A stretch of 64,000 nt of DNA from Pseudomonas versuta (GTDB taxonomy: Bacteria > Pseudomonadota > Gammaproteobacteria > Pseudomonadales > Pseudomonadaceae), in assembly GCF_001294575.1 (NCBI RefSeq), contig NZ_CP012676.1, positions 620,001 to 684,000 of the forward strand, given 5' to 3'. Shown here in pieces: positions 12,310 to 20,669 of this stretch. The position numbers were made by a program, and so were the translations under genes. Below the pieces are notes generated by a model. It searched no databases. It was not told where the DNA came from and saw only the letters and a program-made list of their open reading frames with translations. Within the stretch, counting starts at the first letter, position 1, and each line of letters begins with the position of its first letter.

Positions 12310-12370
12310 GCGCGCCAATTGCAGCGTAAAGCGAACAGCCAAACGCATGTGACCAGTGAAGTTGTAGCGT

Positions 12371-12446
12371 GTCCCCTTCGTCTAGTGGCCTAGGACACCG
12401 CCCTTTCACGGCGGTAACAGGGGTTCGAGTCCCCTAGGGGACGCCA
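12371..12446 (+). tRNA. tRNA-Glu (TTC), copy 1
   Basis: 76 nt including encoded CCA. The acceptor stem GTCCCCT pairs with AGGGGAC, the anticodon loop CTTTCAC gives TTC, and the T loop has GTTCGAGTC. First gene of the tandem cluster. Confidence 0.97.
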
Positions 12447-12448
12447 CT

Positions 12449-12524
<76 letters not shown>

Positions 12525-12551
12525 TTTTTAAGCAATCACGCTCTAGGGCGG

Positions 12552-12627
12552 GGTTGAGTGAAAGCCAAAGCATTAACTTCGGTAAATGCGGTTGGCACTG
12601 AAATATACAGCGTATGTTTCGGGCAAC
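12552..12627 (+). repeat. Spacer repeat, copy A
   Basis: The segment before the second tRNA-Glu (from GTTGAGTGAAA to CGGGCAACGTC) recurs with a few changes at 12881-12957 before the third. It shows that the Glu-Gly unit was duplicated with its flanks. Confidence 0.8.
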
Positions 12628-12703
12628 GTCCCCTTCGTCTAGTGGCCTAGGACACCGCCCTTTCACGGCGGTAACAGGGGTTCGAGTCCCCTAGGGGACG
12701 CCA
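12628..12703 (+). tRNA. tRNA-Glu (TTC), copy 2
   Basis: Identical in sequence to copy 1, with encoded CCA. The spacer to the following tRNA-Gly is five bases instead of two. Confidence 0.97.
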
Positions 12704-12708
12704 TTATT

Positions 12709-12784
<76 letters not shown>

Positions 12785-12826
12785 AATTTTGTTTTTTGGA
12801 GCTACGCATAGTCCAGGAAACATGAA

Positions 12827-12853
12827 AAATCAGCCATTGGCTGTTTTTTTTTG
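12827..12853 (+). terminator. Possible internal terminator of the tRNA cluster
   Basis: AGCC-ATT-GGCT with flanking C/G pairing is followed by eight T residues. The stem is short, so it is likely leaky, which would let the third tRNA pair be transcribed. Confidence 0.5.
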
Positions 12854-12880
12854 CTTCACCCAGCAACTTTGTTTCGACAA

Positions 12881-12957
12881 GGTTGAGTGAAAAGTCAGAG
12901 CGATAACTCCGGTTAATGCGGCTGACACTGAAATGTACAGTGTATGTTTCGGGCAAC
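12881..12957 (+). repeat. Spacer repeat, copy B
   Basis: Second copy of the spacer segment at 12552-12627, ending in the same CGGGCAACGTC junction with tRNA-Glu. Confidence 0.8.
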
Positions 12958-13033
12958 GTCCCCTTCGTCTAGTGGCCTAGGACACCGCCCTTTCACGGCG
13001 GTAACAGGGGTTCGAGTCCCCTAGGGGACGCCA
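12958..13033 (+). tRNA. tRNA-Glu (TTC), copy 3
   Basis: Identical to copies 1 and 2, with encoded CCA. Confidence 0.97.
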
Positions 13034-13038
13034 TTATT

Positions 13039-13114
<76 letters not shown>

Positions 13115-13155
13115 AATTTTGTTTTTTGGAGCTACGCAGTTGCAAAAAACACCAG

Positions 13156-13179
13156 AAAGCAGCCTTAGGGCTGCTTTTT
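13156..13179 (+). terminator. Terminator of the tRNA cluster
   Basis: AAAGCAGCC and GGCTGCTTT form a 9-bp stem with a TTAG loop, continuing into a T-run. Confidence 0.85.
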
Positions 13180-13300
13180 GCGTTTCAGCGTTTTAATCCC
13201 CCGGTATCCCGCCAAACGCTCTAAGCCCATAACCAAACGATCTGCAAGAAAAGTACGACTTACGCCACAGATGGATTCAAACCCGTGTTGAGTTCTTCAG

Positions 13301-14242
13301 ATGTCGCATTACTTCGATAGCGCCCAGCGCCGGGACATCCTGGCCTTGTCCCGCACATTCACCGGCCGCACCCAATGGCCCACGTGGTTACTGTTGATTG
13401 CCGTGCCCGGCGCATGGTTTGCCTTGATGCTCGGCAGCCCGGTCATAGGTCCGTGGTGGACGACCGGTTTGTTGATTCCGGTAGTGGTGCTGTGGATGTC
13501 GCTGCAGCACGAGTTGCTGCACGGTCATCCCACCCGCTTTGAGTGGTTCAACAAGCTGCTGGGCTATGCCCCATTTGCCGTGTGGTACCCGTACACCTTG
13601 TACCGTGACAGCCATTTGTTGCATCACCGCGACCATGATCTGACCGTGCCGGGGGTTGATCCCGAAAGCCGCTACTTGAGCCGGGCGCGCTGGCAAGGCA
13701 GCTCTAAAGTGCTGCGCGGCGTGCTCTGGTTGAACAAAACCGTGCTTGGACGACTACTGCTGGGGGCGCCGCTATCCTTGGCCGGCCTGGCTGGACAAGA
13801 ACTGCAGCGCTTGCGCAGGGGGGATGCACAGGCCTGGTGCATGTGGCTGACCCATGGCTGCGTGACGTTGCTGATGTTTGCGTTTATTGCCCGCTACAGT
13901 GAAGTGACAGTTTGGCAGTATGTGTTTTCTGTCAGTGTGCCAGCGCTGTCGGTGGGCGCCATTCGCTCCTTTTATGAACATCGGCCCGCTTTACGTCCCG
14001 AGCAGCGCACGGTGCTGAACGAGGCAGGCTTGCCCTGGACTTGGCTGTTCCTGAATCTGAACCTGCATCTGGTGCACCATGATTTGCCGGGTTTGCCATG
14101 GTTTTACTTGCCCGGAATCTATCAGGCGCGGCGTGCCCAATGGCAGCAGCGCAGTGGCGGCTTTCTGGTGCGCGGGTATGGCGAATTGATTCGTGGTCAC
14201 GGCCTGCAGCCGATTGATAGCCCGCAGCACCCATTCAGTTGA
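13301..14242 (+). CDS. Membrane fatty-acid desaturase
   Basis: A 313-residue integral membrane di-iron desaturase. The three histidine boxes are HELLHGH (70-76), HLLHHRDHD (105-113) and HLVHHD near residue 246, the usual spacing for the FA_desaturase superfamily. Hydrophobic segments lie around 28-45, 50-68, 145-160 and 185-220. It should introduce a double bond, or hydroxylate, an acyl or related hydrophobic substrate in the inner membrane; regiospecificity cannot be read. The gene is 18 bp upstream of the PhnD-like gene and probably co-transcribed with it. Confidence 0.85.
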   Translation: MSHYFDSAQRRDILALSRTFTGRTQWPTWLLLIAVPGAWFALMLGSPVIGPWWTTGLLIPVVVLWMSLQHELLHGHPTRFEWFNKLLGYAPFAVWYPYTLYRDSHLLHHRDHDLTVPGVDPESRYLSRARWQGSSKVLRGVLWLNKTVLGRLLLGAPLSLAGLAGQELQRLRRGDAQAWCMWLTHGCVTLLMFAFIARYSEVTVWQYVFSVSVPALSVGAIRSFYEHRPALRPEQRTVLNEAGLPWTWLFLNLNLHLVHHDLPGLPWFYLPGIYQARRAQWQQRSGGFLVRGYGELIRGHGLQPIDSPQHPFS

Positions 14243-14260
14243 ATTCACAGGGAGCACCCG

Positions 14261-15052
14261 ATGCCGGGATGTTATGCAGAACTCGCGATGTACGTTGCGC
14301 CGCAACCTGTACAGGTCGCCAGTGAGCAGTGGCTGACTCGAATTGTGGCGTTACTGGATGCACCGCGTCGTGATGGACGGGGGCTGGAGTTGCTGGAGTT
14401 GTTCCGGTCCCCGGATCTGTTGCTCACCCAGACCTGTGGTTACCCGCTGATGACCCTGTTACGCGGTCAGGTGCAGTTGGTGGGTCGCCCGCGCTATGAG
14501 CTGAACCACAGCAGTGCGGGCAACCACTGCAGTTTGATCGTCAGTCGCGCTACCGACCCGCGTATCGATTTGGCTGACTTCAAGGGCAGCCGCGGGGTAA
14601 TCAACGACCGGCATTCCAACAGCGGTATGAACTTGTTTCGTCACCGTCTGGCACCGTTGCAGCAGGGCGGGCGATTCTTTGCCAGTGTGGCGGTCAGCGG
14701 TGCACATCAACAAAGCCTGCGCCATGTGCGTGAAGGATGGGCTGACCTGGCTTGCATCGACAGTGTCACCTTTGATTGTCTGGCCCGCTACGCCCCGGCT
14801 GAAGTCGCCGGGCTACGTCTGGTGGCACGTACCGCGACCAGCCCGACCTTGCCTTACATCACCGCGCTCGACACCGGGCGCGTCGGGGCAGAGCAGATTC
14901 GCCGGGCAATGAATCAGGCTTTGCAGCAATTGCCGCAGGTCAGGGCTGTATTGGGCGTGCAGGAAGTATTGCCGGTCAGCGAAGCGGATTATCAACCTGT
15001 GCTCGATCTTCAGCGAGTCGCCACTGATTGTGGGTATGAAGTGCTGGCTTAG
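14261..15052 (+). CDS. PhnD/SsuA-like solute-binding-fold protein without signal peptide
   Basis: A 263-residue protein of the phosphate/phosphonate-binding PhnD-like family (type 2 periplasmic-binding fold). Visible features are LLLTQTCGYPLMT near 50, the DFKGSRGVINDRHSNSGMN segment typical of PhnD proteins, and ADLACIDSVTFDCL. No signal peptide or lipobox is present and no ABC ATPase or permease is adjacent, so it may work in the cytoplasm as a sensor or ligand carrier rather than in uptake. It follows the desaturase by 18 bp. The role is unknown. Confidence 0.75.
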   Translation: MPGCYAELAMYVAPQPVQVASEQWLTRIVALLDAPRRDGRGLELLELFRSPDLLLTQTCGYPLMTLLRGQVQLVGRPRYELNHSSAGNHCSLIVSRATDPRIDLADFKGSRGVINDRHSNSGMNLFRHRLAPLQQGGRFFASVAVSGAHQQSLRHVREGWADLACIDSVTFDCLARYAPAEVAGLRLVARTATSPTLPYITALDTGRVGAEQIRRAMNQALQQLPQVRAVLGVQEVLPVSEADYQPVLDLQRVATDCGYEVLA

Positions 15053-15176
15053 AGTTTTGTTAGTTCAATAACGAATAACTAAATGTGTTTTTAATATTTA
15101 AATTGAATAAAGGCCTTTGGTAGGATCGCCGCACCGGATCACCGGACATACTGTTTTTACTTCTTTTGGAGCCTTT

Positions 15177-15725
15177 ATGTCCGGCGCCGACACCTCTCAC
15201 CAAGACTATGTGGGTCTGCTTTATCGCACCCACCATGCCTGGCTGCAGGCGCTTTTGCGCCGCTACCCTGGTTCCAGCAGCTACGCTGAAGACATTGCGG
15301 CCGATACCTTTACCCAGCTTTTGACCGCCGGGCAGGGGATGTCGATCCGCGAACCCCGTGCCCTTTTGACCACCATTGCCCGACGTTTGATTTATCAGCG
15401 CTGGCGCCGCCGAGATGTGGAACAGGCGTATCTAATGAAGATGCAGCATGAGGCTCCCGCGTACTCGCCATCACCTGAGGCGCTGACTCAGGTTGATCAG
15501 GCCTTGCAGGTGGTTGAAGCGCAGCTCCAGGGTTTGCCGCAAAAGGTTCGGAACACTTTCCTGCTCTCCAGGGTCAATGGTCTTACGTATCCAGAAATAG
15601 CGGCGCAATTGGGTATTTCCCGGCGCTCCGTCAGCGATTACATGAGCCTTGCGCTTGGCCGCTGCTTGATAAACGACGCTGTACTGCCGAAAAAAAGCCC
15701 CTCCATAACAAGAGACTCGCTATGA
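15177..15725 (+). CDS. ECF sigma factor, FecI-like
   Basis: A 182-residue ECF sigma factor from ATG 15177 (TTGGAG upstream). Region 2 is in about 10-80 (YRTHHAWLQALLRRYPG, AEDIAADTFTQLL), region 4 in about 118-170 (LQGLPQKVRNTFLLSR, GLTYPEIAAQLGISRRSVS). It directs RNA polymerase to a small set of promoters. FecI-type factors normally have a FecR-like membrane partner gene directly downstream; here the stop codon instead overlaps the start of a betaine-binding protein gene (ATGA). The C-terminus (LPKKSPSITRDSL) looks atypical, consistent with a deletion junction. No clear Fur box was found upstream. Confidence 0.85.
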   Translation: MSGADTSHQDYVGLLYRTHHAWLQALLRRYPGSSSYAEDIAADTFTQLLTAGQGMSIREPRALLTTIARRLIYQRWRRRDVEQAYLMKMQHEAPAYSPSPEALTQVDQALQVVEAQLQGLPQKVRNTFLLSRVNGLTYPEIAAQLGISRRSVSDYMSLALGRCLINDAVLPKKSPSITRDSL

Positions 15726-16744
15726 ACAACCTTAAACAATGGCTCGGCGGCACGCTGCTGGCACTGGGGATCGCAACGCAACCGGTATTGGCCGCACCTG
15801 CGGCTGCACCTGTGCACTTCGGTGATATCACTTGGGAAAGCGGCAGCTTTATCACGGAAGTACTGCGTTTGATTACCGAAAAAGGCTACGGCGTTGAGAC
15901 GGACACCCTGCCTGGCAGTACCGTTAGCCTTGAGGCCGCGCTGGCCAAAAATGATATCCAGGTGATTGGCGAAGAATGGGCGGGGCGCAGCCCTGTGTGG
16001 CTCAAGGCCCAAGCAGAAGGCAAAGTGTTCGGTGTGGGCGACATCGTCAAAAACGCCAGTGAAGGCTGGTGGGTACCGGAGTATGTGGTCAAGGGCGACC
16101 CTGAAAAAGGTATCAAGGCCGTGGCTCCCGACTTGAAGTCGGTGAGCGACCTGGCGCGCTATAAAGATGTATTTCGCGATCAGGAAGACCCGAGCCGCGG
16201 GCGCTTTCTCAATAGCCCGACCGGCTGGACCTCTGAAATCGTCAACAGCCAAAAGCTCAAGGCTTACGGTCTGGACAAAGACTATGTGAACTTCCGCACC
16301 GGCTCCGGTGCTGCTCTGGATGCAGAAGTCAGCTCCTCGATCCGGCGTGGCAAGCCCGTGTTGTTTTACTACTGGTCGCCAACCCCGCTGATTGGGCGCT
16401 ACAAACTGATCAAGCTGGAGGAGCCTGCGTTTGATGCCGAGGCCTGGAAAACCCTGGCTGACGCCAACAACCCCAATCCCAAAGGCACGCGCTCTTTGCC
16501 GGCAAAACTGGCCATTGGCGTATCGGCCCCCTTTAAAGCGCAATACCCGCAGTTAGTGGAGTTCTACGAAAAGGTCGATTTCCCAATCGACCTGTTGAAT
16601 ACCACCCTGGCCGGGATGAGCGAAAAACGTACCGAGCCACGTAAGGCGGCTGAAGCCTTTTTACGTGACCAGCCGCAGATCTGGCATGCCTGGGTCACCC
16701 CCGACGCTGCGACCAAGGTCGATGCGGCCCTCAAAGCGGATTAA
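15722..16744 (+). CDS. Glycine betaine/choline-type ABC transporter, substrate-binding protein
   Basis: A 340-residue periplasmic binding protein of the OpuAC/ProX family. A signal peptide covers about 1-24 (LLALGIATQPVLA), and the mature protein begins with the conserved FGDITWESGSF. It should bind a quaternary amine such as glycine betaine, choline or carnitine; I cannot separate these. It is the first of three transporter genes (spacing 22 bp to the permease), and overlaps the sigma factor stop by four bases. Confidence 0.93.
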   Translation: MNNLKQWLGGTLLALGIATQPVLAAPAAAPVHFGDITWESGSFITEVLRLITEKGYGVETDTLPGSTVSLEAALAKNDIQVIGEEWAGRSPVWLKAQAEGKVFGVGDIVKNASEGWWVPEYVVKGDPEKGIKAVAPDLKSVSDLARYKDVFRDQEDPSRGRFLNSPTGWTSEIVNSQKLKAYGLDKDYVNFRTGSGAALDAEVSSSIRRGKPVLFYYWSPTPLIGRYKLIKLEEPAFDAEAWKTLADANNPNPKGTRSLPAKLAIGVSAPFKAQYPQLVEFYEKVDFPIDLLNTTLAGMSEKRTEPRKAAEAFLRDQPQIWHAWVTPDAATKVDAALKAD

Positions 16745-16766
16745 CGCGTTCAATCAAGAGCACTGA

Positions 16767-17618
16767 ATGTTCCCTGAAAATTTGACGTTTTCCATCGCAG
16801 GCTGGGTCAATGACGGCGTTGATGCCCTGGTGAGCAATTACGGGGATGTGTTCCGGCACATCTCCGACACCTTGCTCTGGGCCATTATCAACCTCGAAAA
16901 CCTGCTGCGCCTGACCCCATGGTGGCTGATGCTGGCCATTGTCGGCGCCATCGGCTGGCACGCCACCCGTAAAGTCCTCAGTACGTTGCTGATTGTCGGC
17001 CTGCTGTTTCTGGTGGGGGCTGTCGGCCTGTGGGACAAGCTCATGCAGACCCTGGCGCTGATGATGGTGGCCACGGTTATTTCCGTGTTGCTGGGTATTC
17101 CGCTGGGGATTCTGGCGGCCCGTAACAATCGCTTGCGTGCGGTAATGATGCCGCTGCTGGACATCATGCAAACCATGCCCAGCTTTGTGTACCTGATACC
17201 CGTGCTGATGCTGTTCGGGCTGGGCAAGGTGCCGGCGATTTTTGCCACGGTGATTTATGCCGTGCCACCCCTGATCCGCCTGACGGATCTGGGCCTGCGC
17301 CAGGTTGACCGTGAGGTGATGGAGGCGATCAACGCCTTTGGTGCCAACCCGTGGCAACAATTGTTCGGCGTGCAATTGCCGCTGGCGATGCCCAGCATCA
17401 TGGCGGGTGTTAACCAGACCACCATGATGGCGCTGTCGATGGTGGTAATCGCCTCAATGATCGGTGCCCGGGGGCTGGGTGAAGATGTACTGGTGGGCAT
17501 TCAGACCCTCAATGTGGGCAAGGGGCTGGAAGCCGGACTGGCGATTGTCATTCTGGCTGTGGTCATCGATCGCATCACCCAGGCCTATGGCCGCCCTCGG
17601 CAAGGGGAGCAAAAATGA
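16767..17618 (+). CDS. Glycine betaine-type ABC transporter, permease
   Basis: A 283-residue inner-membrane permease of the ProW/OpuAB type with about six hydrophobic segments between residues 45 and 270. The cytoplasmic EAA loop appears as MEAINAFGANPWQQLFGVQLP. It forms the channel with the ATPase encoded next; the genes overlap by four bases (ATGA). Confidence 0.93.
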   Translation: MFPENLTFSIAGWVNDGVDALVSNYGDVFRHISDTLLWAIINLENLLRLTPWWLMLAIVGAIGWHATRKVLSTLLIVGLLFLVGAVGLWDKLMQTLALMMVATVISVLLGIPLGILAARNNRLRAVMMPLLDIMQTMPSFVYLIPVLMLFGLGKVPAIFATVIYAVPPLIRLTDLGLRQVDREVMEAINAFGANPWQQLFGVQLPLAMPSIMAGVNQTTMMALSMVVIASMIGARGLGEDVLVGIQTLNVGKGLEAGLAIVILAVVIDRITQAYGRPRQGEQK

Positions 17619-18448
17619 CGGTGGCGGTGCATGACAAGATCGAGTTGCGCAACGTTTTCAAGGTGTTTGGTCACCGCGAAAAAGAAGTCATGGCGCTGAT
17701 TCGTGAAGGCAAAAGCAAGGATCAAGTGTTGGCACAAACCGGTTGTGTGGTGGGGGTCAATGATCTGTCCCTGACGATCCGTGCGGCAGAAGTGTTCGTC
17801 ATTATGGGCTTGTCCGGCTCGGGCAAGTCGACGCTGGTGCGGCACTTGAATCGCCTGATCGATCCCACCAGCGGCCAGATCCTGGTGGACGGTGAAAACA
17901 TCCTGGATTACGACATGCCTGCCTTGCGCCAGTTTCGACGGCACAAAATCAGCATGGTGTTTCAGAGTTTTGGCCTGCTGCCCCATCGCAATGTGCTGGA
18001 AAACGTTGCATACGGCCTCAAGGTGCGCGGCGAGAGCAAGGCGCAGTGCGATGAGCGGGCACGACACTGGATCTCGGTGGTTGGGCTGCAGGGGTATGAG
18101 CAGGCTTTTGTGCCGCAGCTGTCGGGGGGGATGCGCCAGCGCGTAGGTCTGGCGCGGGCTTTGGCGGCGGACACGGACATCATCCTGATGGACGAGGCGT
18201 TCAGCGCGCTCGATCCGTTGATCCGTGCAGAAATGCAGGATCAACTGATGGAGCTACAACAAACCCTGCAAAAAACCATTGTCTTTATTACCCACGATCT
18301 GGACGAAGCGCTGCGCATTGGTAATCGCATCGCCATGCTCAAGGACGGGCAGTTGATTCAGGTAGGCATGCCGCAGGAAATCCTGCTGACGCCTGCGGAT
18401 GACTACGTTGACCGTTTTGTGCAGCGTCACCGGGCCAGGCTTATTTGA
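17615..18448 (+). CDS. Glycine betaine-type ABC transporter, ATP-binding protein
   Basis: A 277-residue ProV/OpuAA-type ATPase. The N-terminal extension ALIREGKSKDQVLAQTG is characteristic of the betaine/proline subfamily; Walker A is GLSGSGKS at 65-72, followed by signature LSGGMRQR and Walker B ILMDEAFSALDP. The C-terminal CBS pair found in osmosensing OpuA proteins is absent, so direct ionic-strength gating is unlikely. Its end overlaps the convergent alaX gene by 8 bp. Confidence 0.93.
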   Translation: MTVAVHDKIELRNVFKVFGHREKEVMALIREGKSKDQVLAQTGCVVGVNDLSLTIRAAEVFVIMGLSGSGKSTLVRHLNRLIDPTSGQILVDGENILDYDMPALRQFRRHKISMVFQSFGLLPHRNVLENVAYGLKVRGESKAQCDERARHWISVVGLQGYEQAFVPQLSGGMRQRVGLARALAADTDIILMDEAFSALDPLIRAEMQDQLMELQQTLQKTIVFITHDLDEALRIGNRIAMLKDGQLIQVGMPQEILLTPADDYVDRFVQRHRARLI

Positions 18449-19067
18449 CCTCGTAGCGAACGGACAGCACGCCCTTTTTCTGGCTGATCGATAGCACGCT
18501 GACGGCATGTAGCGCAGCCAGTGAGCGGACATGAGTGCCGCCACACGGATAACCTGGCAAGTCGCCAAAGCGCACAACCCGTTGCCCGCTATCGTGCTGC
18601 ATGTGCCTTGGCAAGTCGGCTCTGATCCATTGCTCAAGGTGCTGCTCGATGGTTTCGGGCTCCAGTGGTTGCGCGTTATCGCCGGGGGTAAAACTCACCC
18701 GGCATTCGCCCGGCCAGTGGTGGGCTTTGGTGGGTACCCAGCCAGACTGCTCACCCAGTACGCCAATCAAGTGCCCGGCCGAGTGCAGGCGCGCGTTTAG
18801 ATGGCGGCGTGTGGCGTCAACCGCTGCCCGTGCCCGGCCGGGCAAAACCGGCTGTTTAACGTAATGCACGATGCCGTCCTGTTCTTGCAGCACTTTCACC
18901 ACTTCAGTGTCTGCAATCCAGCCTGTATCGCAAGGCTGCCCGCCGCCCTGGGGATGGAAGGGGGTGGCATTGAGAACCACTGCAAAGCCGTCTTCATGAG
19001 GCGTGCAGCTGATGACGTCGACCTCTGCGGTCAGTGCGTCGTCGGTAAAAAACAGGCGTTCGGTCAT
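18441..19067 (-). CDS. Alanyl-tRNA editing protein AlaX-like
   Basis: A 208-residue stand-alone homologue of the AlaRS editing domain. It is expected to deacylate tRNA(Ala) mischarged with serine or glycine. The zinc ligands are visible as HSAGH (H95, H99) and CGGTH (C175, H179), and the Pro-Gln-Gly-Gly-Gly-Gln loop typical of the family is at 39-44. The frame continues upstream to 19472, but that part is antisense to the LysR gene; ATG 19067 gives the normal family length. It is divergent from the LysR gene and convergent with the betaine operon. Confidence 0.9.
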   Translation of the reverse strand: MTERLFFTDDALTAEVDVISCTPHEDGFAVVLNATPFHPQGGGQPCDTGWIADTEVVKVLQEQDGIVHYVKQPVLPGRARAAVDATRRHLNARLHSAGHLIGVLGEQSGWVPTKAHHWPGECRVSFTPGDNAQPLEPETIEQHLEQWIRADLPRHMQHDSGQRVVRFGDLPGYPCGGTHVRSLAALHAVSVLSISQKKGVLSVRYEVK

Positions 19068-19155
19068 GGCTATATCCAGGGGGAGTACTTTTTTCCAGTA
19101 TAGGGATGGCGCCTGGGTGTGATAATCCATGCAAATTTCAATGGACCTGTGCGCC

Positions 19156-20151
19156 GTGAGCATAAATCTTCCGCTGTCGTTGTTGGCTGAGATGGTGATT
19201 TTCGTAAAGGTGGTCGAGGCCGGGAGTTTCTCCGGCGCGGCGCGCCAACTGACGATGTCGCCCTCAGCGGTAAGCCGCAGTATTTCTCGGCTGGAAAAAG
19301 CCCTTGCTATCCGTTTGCTGCAGCGCACCACGCGCAAGTTGCGCCTGAGCGAGGGGGGCGAAGAAGTGTTCAAGCGCTGCCTTGAGGTGACGGGCGCAGC
19401 GCAGTCGGTGATGGATTTGAGCGGGCGCTTTACCCAGGAGGCCGAAGGGCTGATCCGGGTCAGCGTGCCCAAAGCGGTGGGCCGCTATGTGATTCACCCG
19501 CATATGCCCGAGTTTTTGCGGCGCTATCCCGGGGTTGATGTGCAACTGATTCTGGAAGATCGCTATGTTGACCTGATCGATGACAACGTTGACCTGAGCC
19601 TGCGCATTACCGACCAGCCGCCCCCGGGGCTGGTGGGGCGTCAGTTGTTTGTGATTGAACACTTGCTGTGTGCCACCCCGCAGTATCTAGCCGAGCATGG
19701 AGTGCCGCTACAACCGGAGGACTTGCTTGATCACAGTTGCATTTATCTGGGGGAAACCCCCGCGGATGCGCGCTGGAAGTTCAGGCAAGGCAGCAAGTCA
19801 GTGACAGTCGGAGTGCGTGGCCGTTATGCGGCCAACCACACAGGCGTAAGGCTGGACGCGGTGCTGCAGCATATCGGGATTGGCAGCCTGCCGTATTTCA
19901 CGGCGTGTCAGGCGCTGGAGCAGGGGTTGATCGTGCAAGTGCTGCCGGCGTGGAATTTCATCGCCTCATACCACGGCGCTGCCTGGCTGTTGCATACCCC
20001 TTCGCGCTACATGCCACCCAAGTTGCGGGTGTTTATCGATTATCTGGTGGATCGACTGGCGCAAGAGCCGGTGCGGCCACTGCAAGAGGCAGGCTCAAGC
20101 TGCGCGGCCAGCGGGATCAGCGGGCAGGGTACAAAAAAGCCCGCCAGGTAA
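19156..20151 (+). CDS. LysR-family transcriptional regulator
   Basis: A 331-residue LysR regulator. The N-terminal helix-turn-helix is at about 10-65 (GSFSGAARQLTMSPSAVSRS, then LEKALAIRLLQRTTRKLRL), followed by an effector-binding domain to about 300. I chose GTG 19156 (reading MSINLPLSLLAEM) because it matches the family's usual N-terminus; ATG 19129 in frame is possible. Residues after 305 are a non-conserved tail running into the terminator. It is divergent from alaX, which it may regulate; the inducer is unknown. Confidence 0.88.
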   Translation: MSINLPLSLLAEMVIFVKVVEAGSFSGAARQLTMSPSAVSRSISRLEKALAIRLLQRTTRKLRLSEGGEEVFKRCLEVTGAAQSVMDLSGRFTQEAEGLIRVSVPKAVGRYVIHPHMPEFLRRYPGVDVQLILEDRYVDLIDDNVDLSLRITDQPPPGLVGRQLFVIEHLLCATPQYLAEHGVPLQPEDLLDHSCIYLGETPADARWKFRQGSKSVTVGVRGRYAANHTGVRLDAVLQHIGIGSLPYFTACQALEQGLIVQVLPAWNFIASYHGAAWLLHTPSRYMPPKLRVFIDYLVDRLAQEPVRPLQEAGSSCAASGISGQGTKKPAR

Positions 20152-20167
20152 ACCGGGCGGGCTTTTT
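20133..20167. terminator. Bidirectional terminator
   Basis: AAAAAAGCCCGCC and GGCGGGCTTTTT form a long stem between convergent genes. It overlaps the last codons and stop of the LysR gene. Confidence 0.85.
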
Positions 20168-20190
20168 GAATCGGGCGTCTGGCGCGTCAA

Positions 20191-20607
20191 TCAGTGTTGT
20201 GGGCTGTCTTCGTTGGTCGGCAGCGCCATAAATTGCTTTTCCTGGTTCCAGTCGAATGGCTCGCCGTTTTGTTCGGCTTTGAAGCGACGTTCTTCCAGCG
20301 CTTCGTACATATCCAGTTCTTCATCGGACAAGAAGTTAAAGCACGCGCCGCCGAAGAACCACAGCAAATCACGTGGCACCAGGTGGGCGATTTGCGGGTA
20401 GCGTTCGATCACTTGGCACAGGATGTCCTGGCCCAGATACTGGCTGCTGTCAAAATCAGTCAGCAGGCCGCTTTTCATTTCATCGAAGCGTTCCAGGAAC
20501 AGGGCATGGCTTTCTTCCGGGATCTGTTCGGCATCACCGACAGCAACCAGAATGCTGCGCAACATATCGAGCAGGGCCAGGTTGTGGTTGAGATCGTTGG
20601 TGGCCAT
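20191..20607 (-). CDS. Small acidic protein, PA2817-like
   Basis: A 138-residue acidic cytoplasmic protein with no membrane segment. It resembles the conserved pseudomonad family I know as PA2817-like, which in PAO1 also lies next to the fadE gene PA2815. Features are a helical N-terminus (ALLDMLRSILVAVGDAEQIP), a central aromatic segment (LVPRDLLWFFGGACFNFL) and an acidic tail. No catalytic motif is visible. It lies downstream of the FadE terminator on the same strand. Function unknown. Confidence 0.75.
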   Translation of the reverse strand: MATNDLNHNLALLDMLRSILVAVGDAEQIPEESHALFLERFDEMKSGLLTDFDSSQYLGQDILCQVIERYPQIAHLVPRDLLWFFGGACFNFLSDEELDMYEALEERRFKAEQNGEPFDWNQEKQFMALPTNEDSPQH

Positions 20608-20624
20608 TGTGTTGTCCTCTAGAG

Positions 20625-20662
20625 CAAAACGGGCGCCGGAGTATAAAGCCCCCGGCGCCCGC
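20625..20662 (-). terminator. fadE terminator
   Basis: On the minus strand GGGCGCCGG pairs with CCGGCGCCC around a loop with CTTTATA, then TTTTG follows. It is placed just after the fadE stop and before the PA2817-like gene. Confidence 0.7.
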
Positions 20663-20669
20663 TGTCCTG

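Noticed and set aside
19068..19472. N-terminal extension of the AlaX frame
   Set aside because: The region is antisense to the LysR gene, and ATG 19067 gives the family's normal N-terminus.
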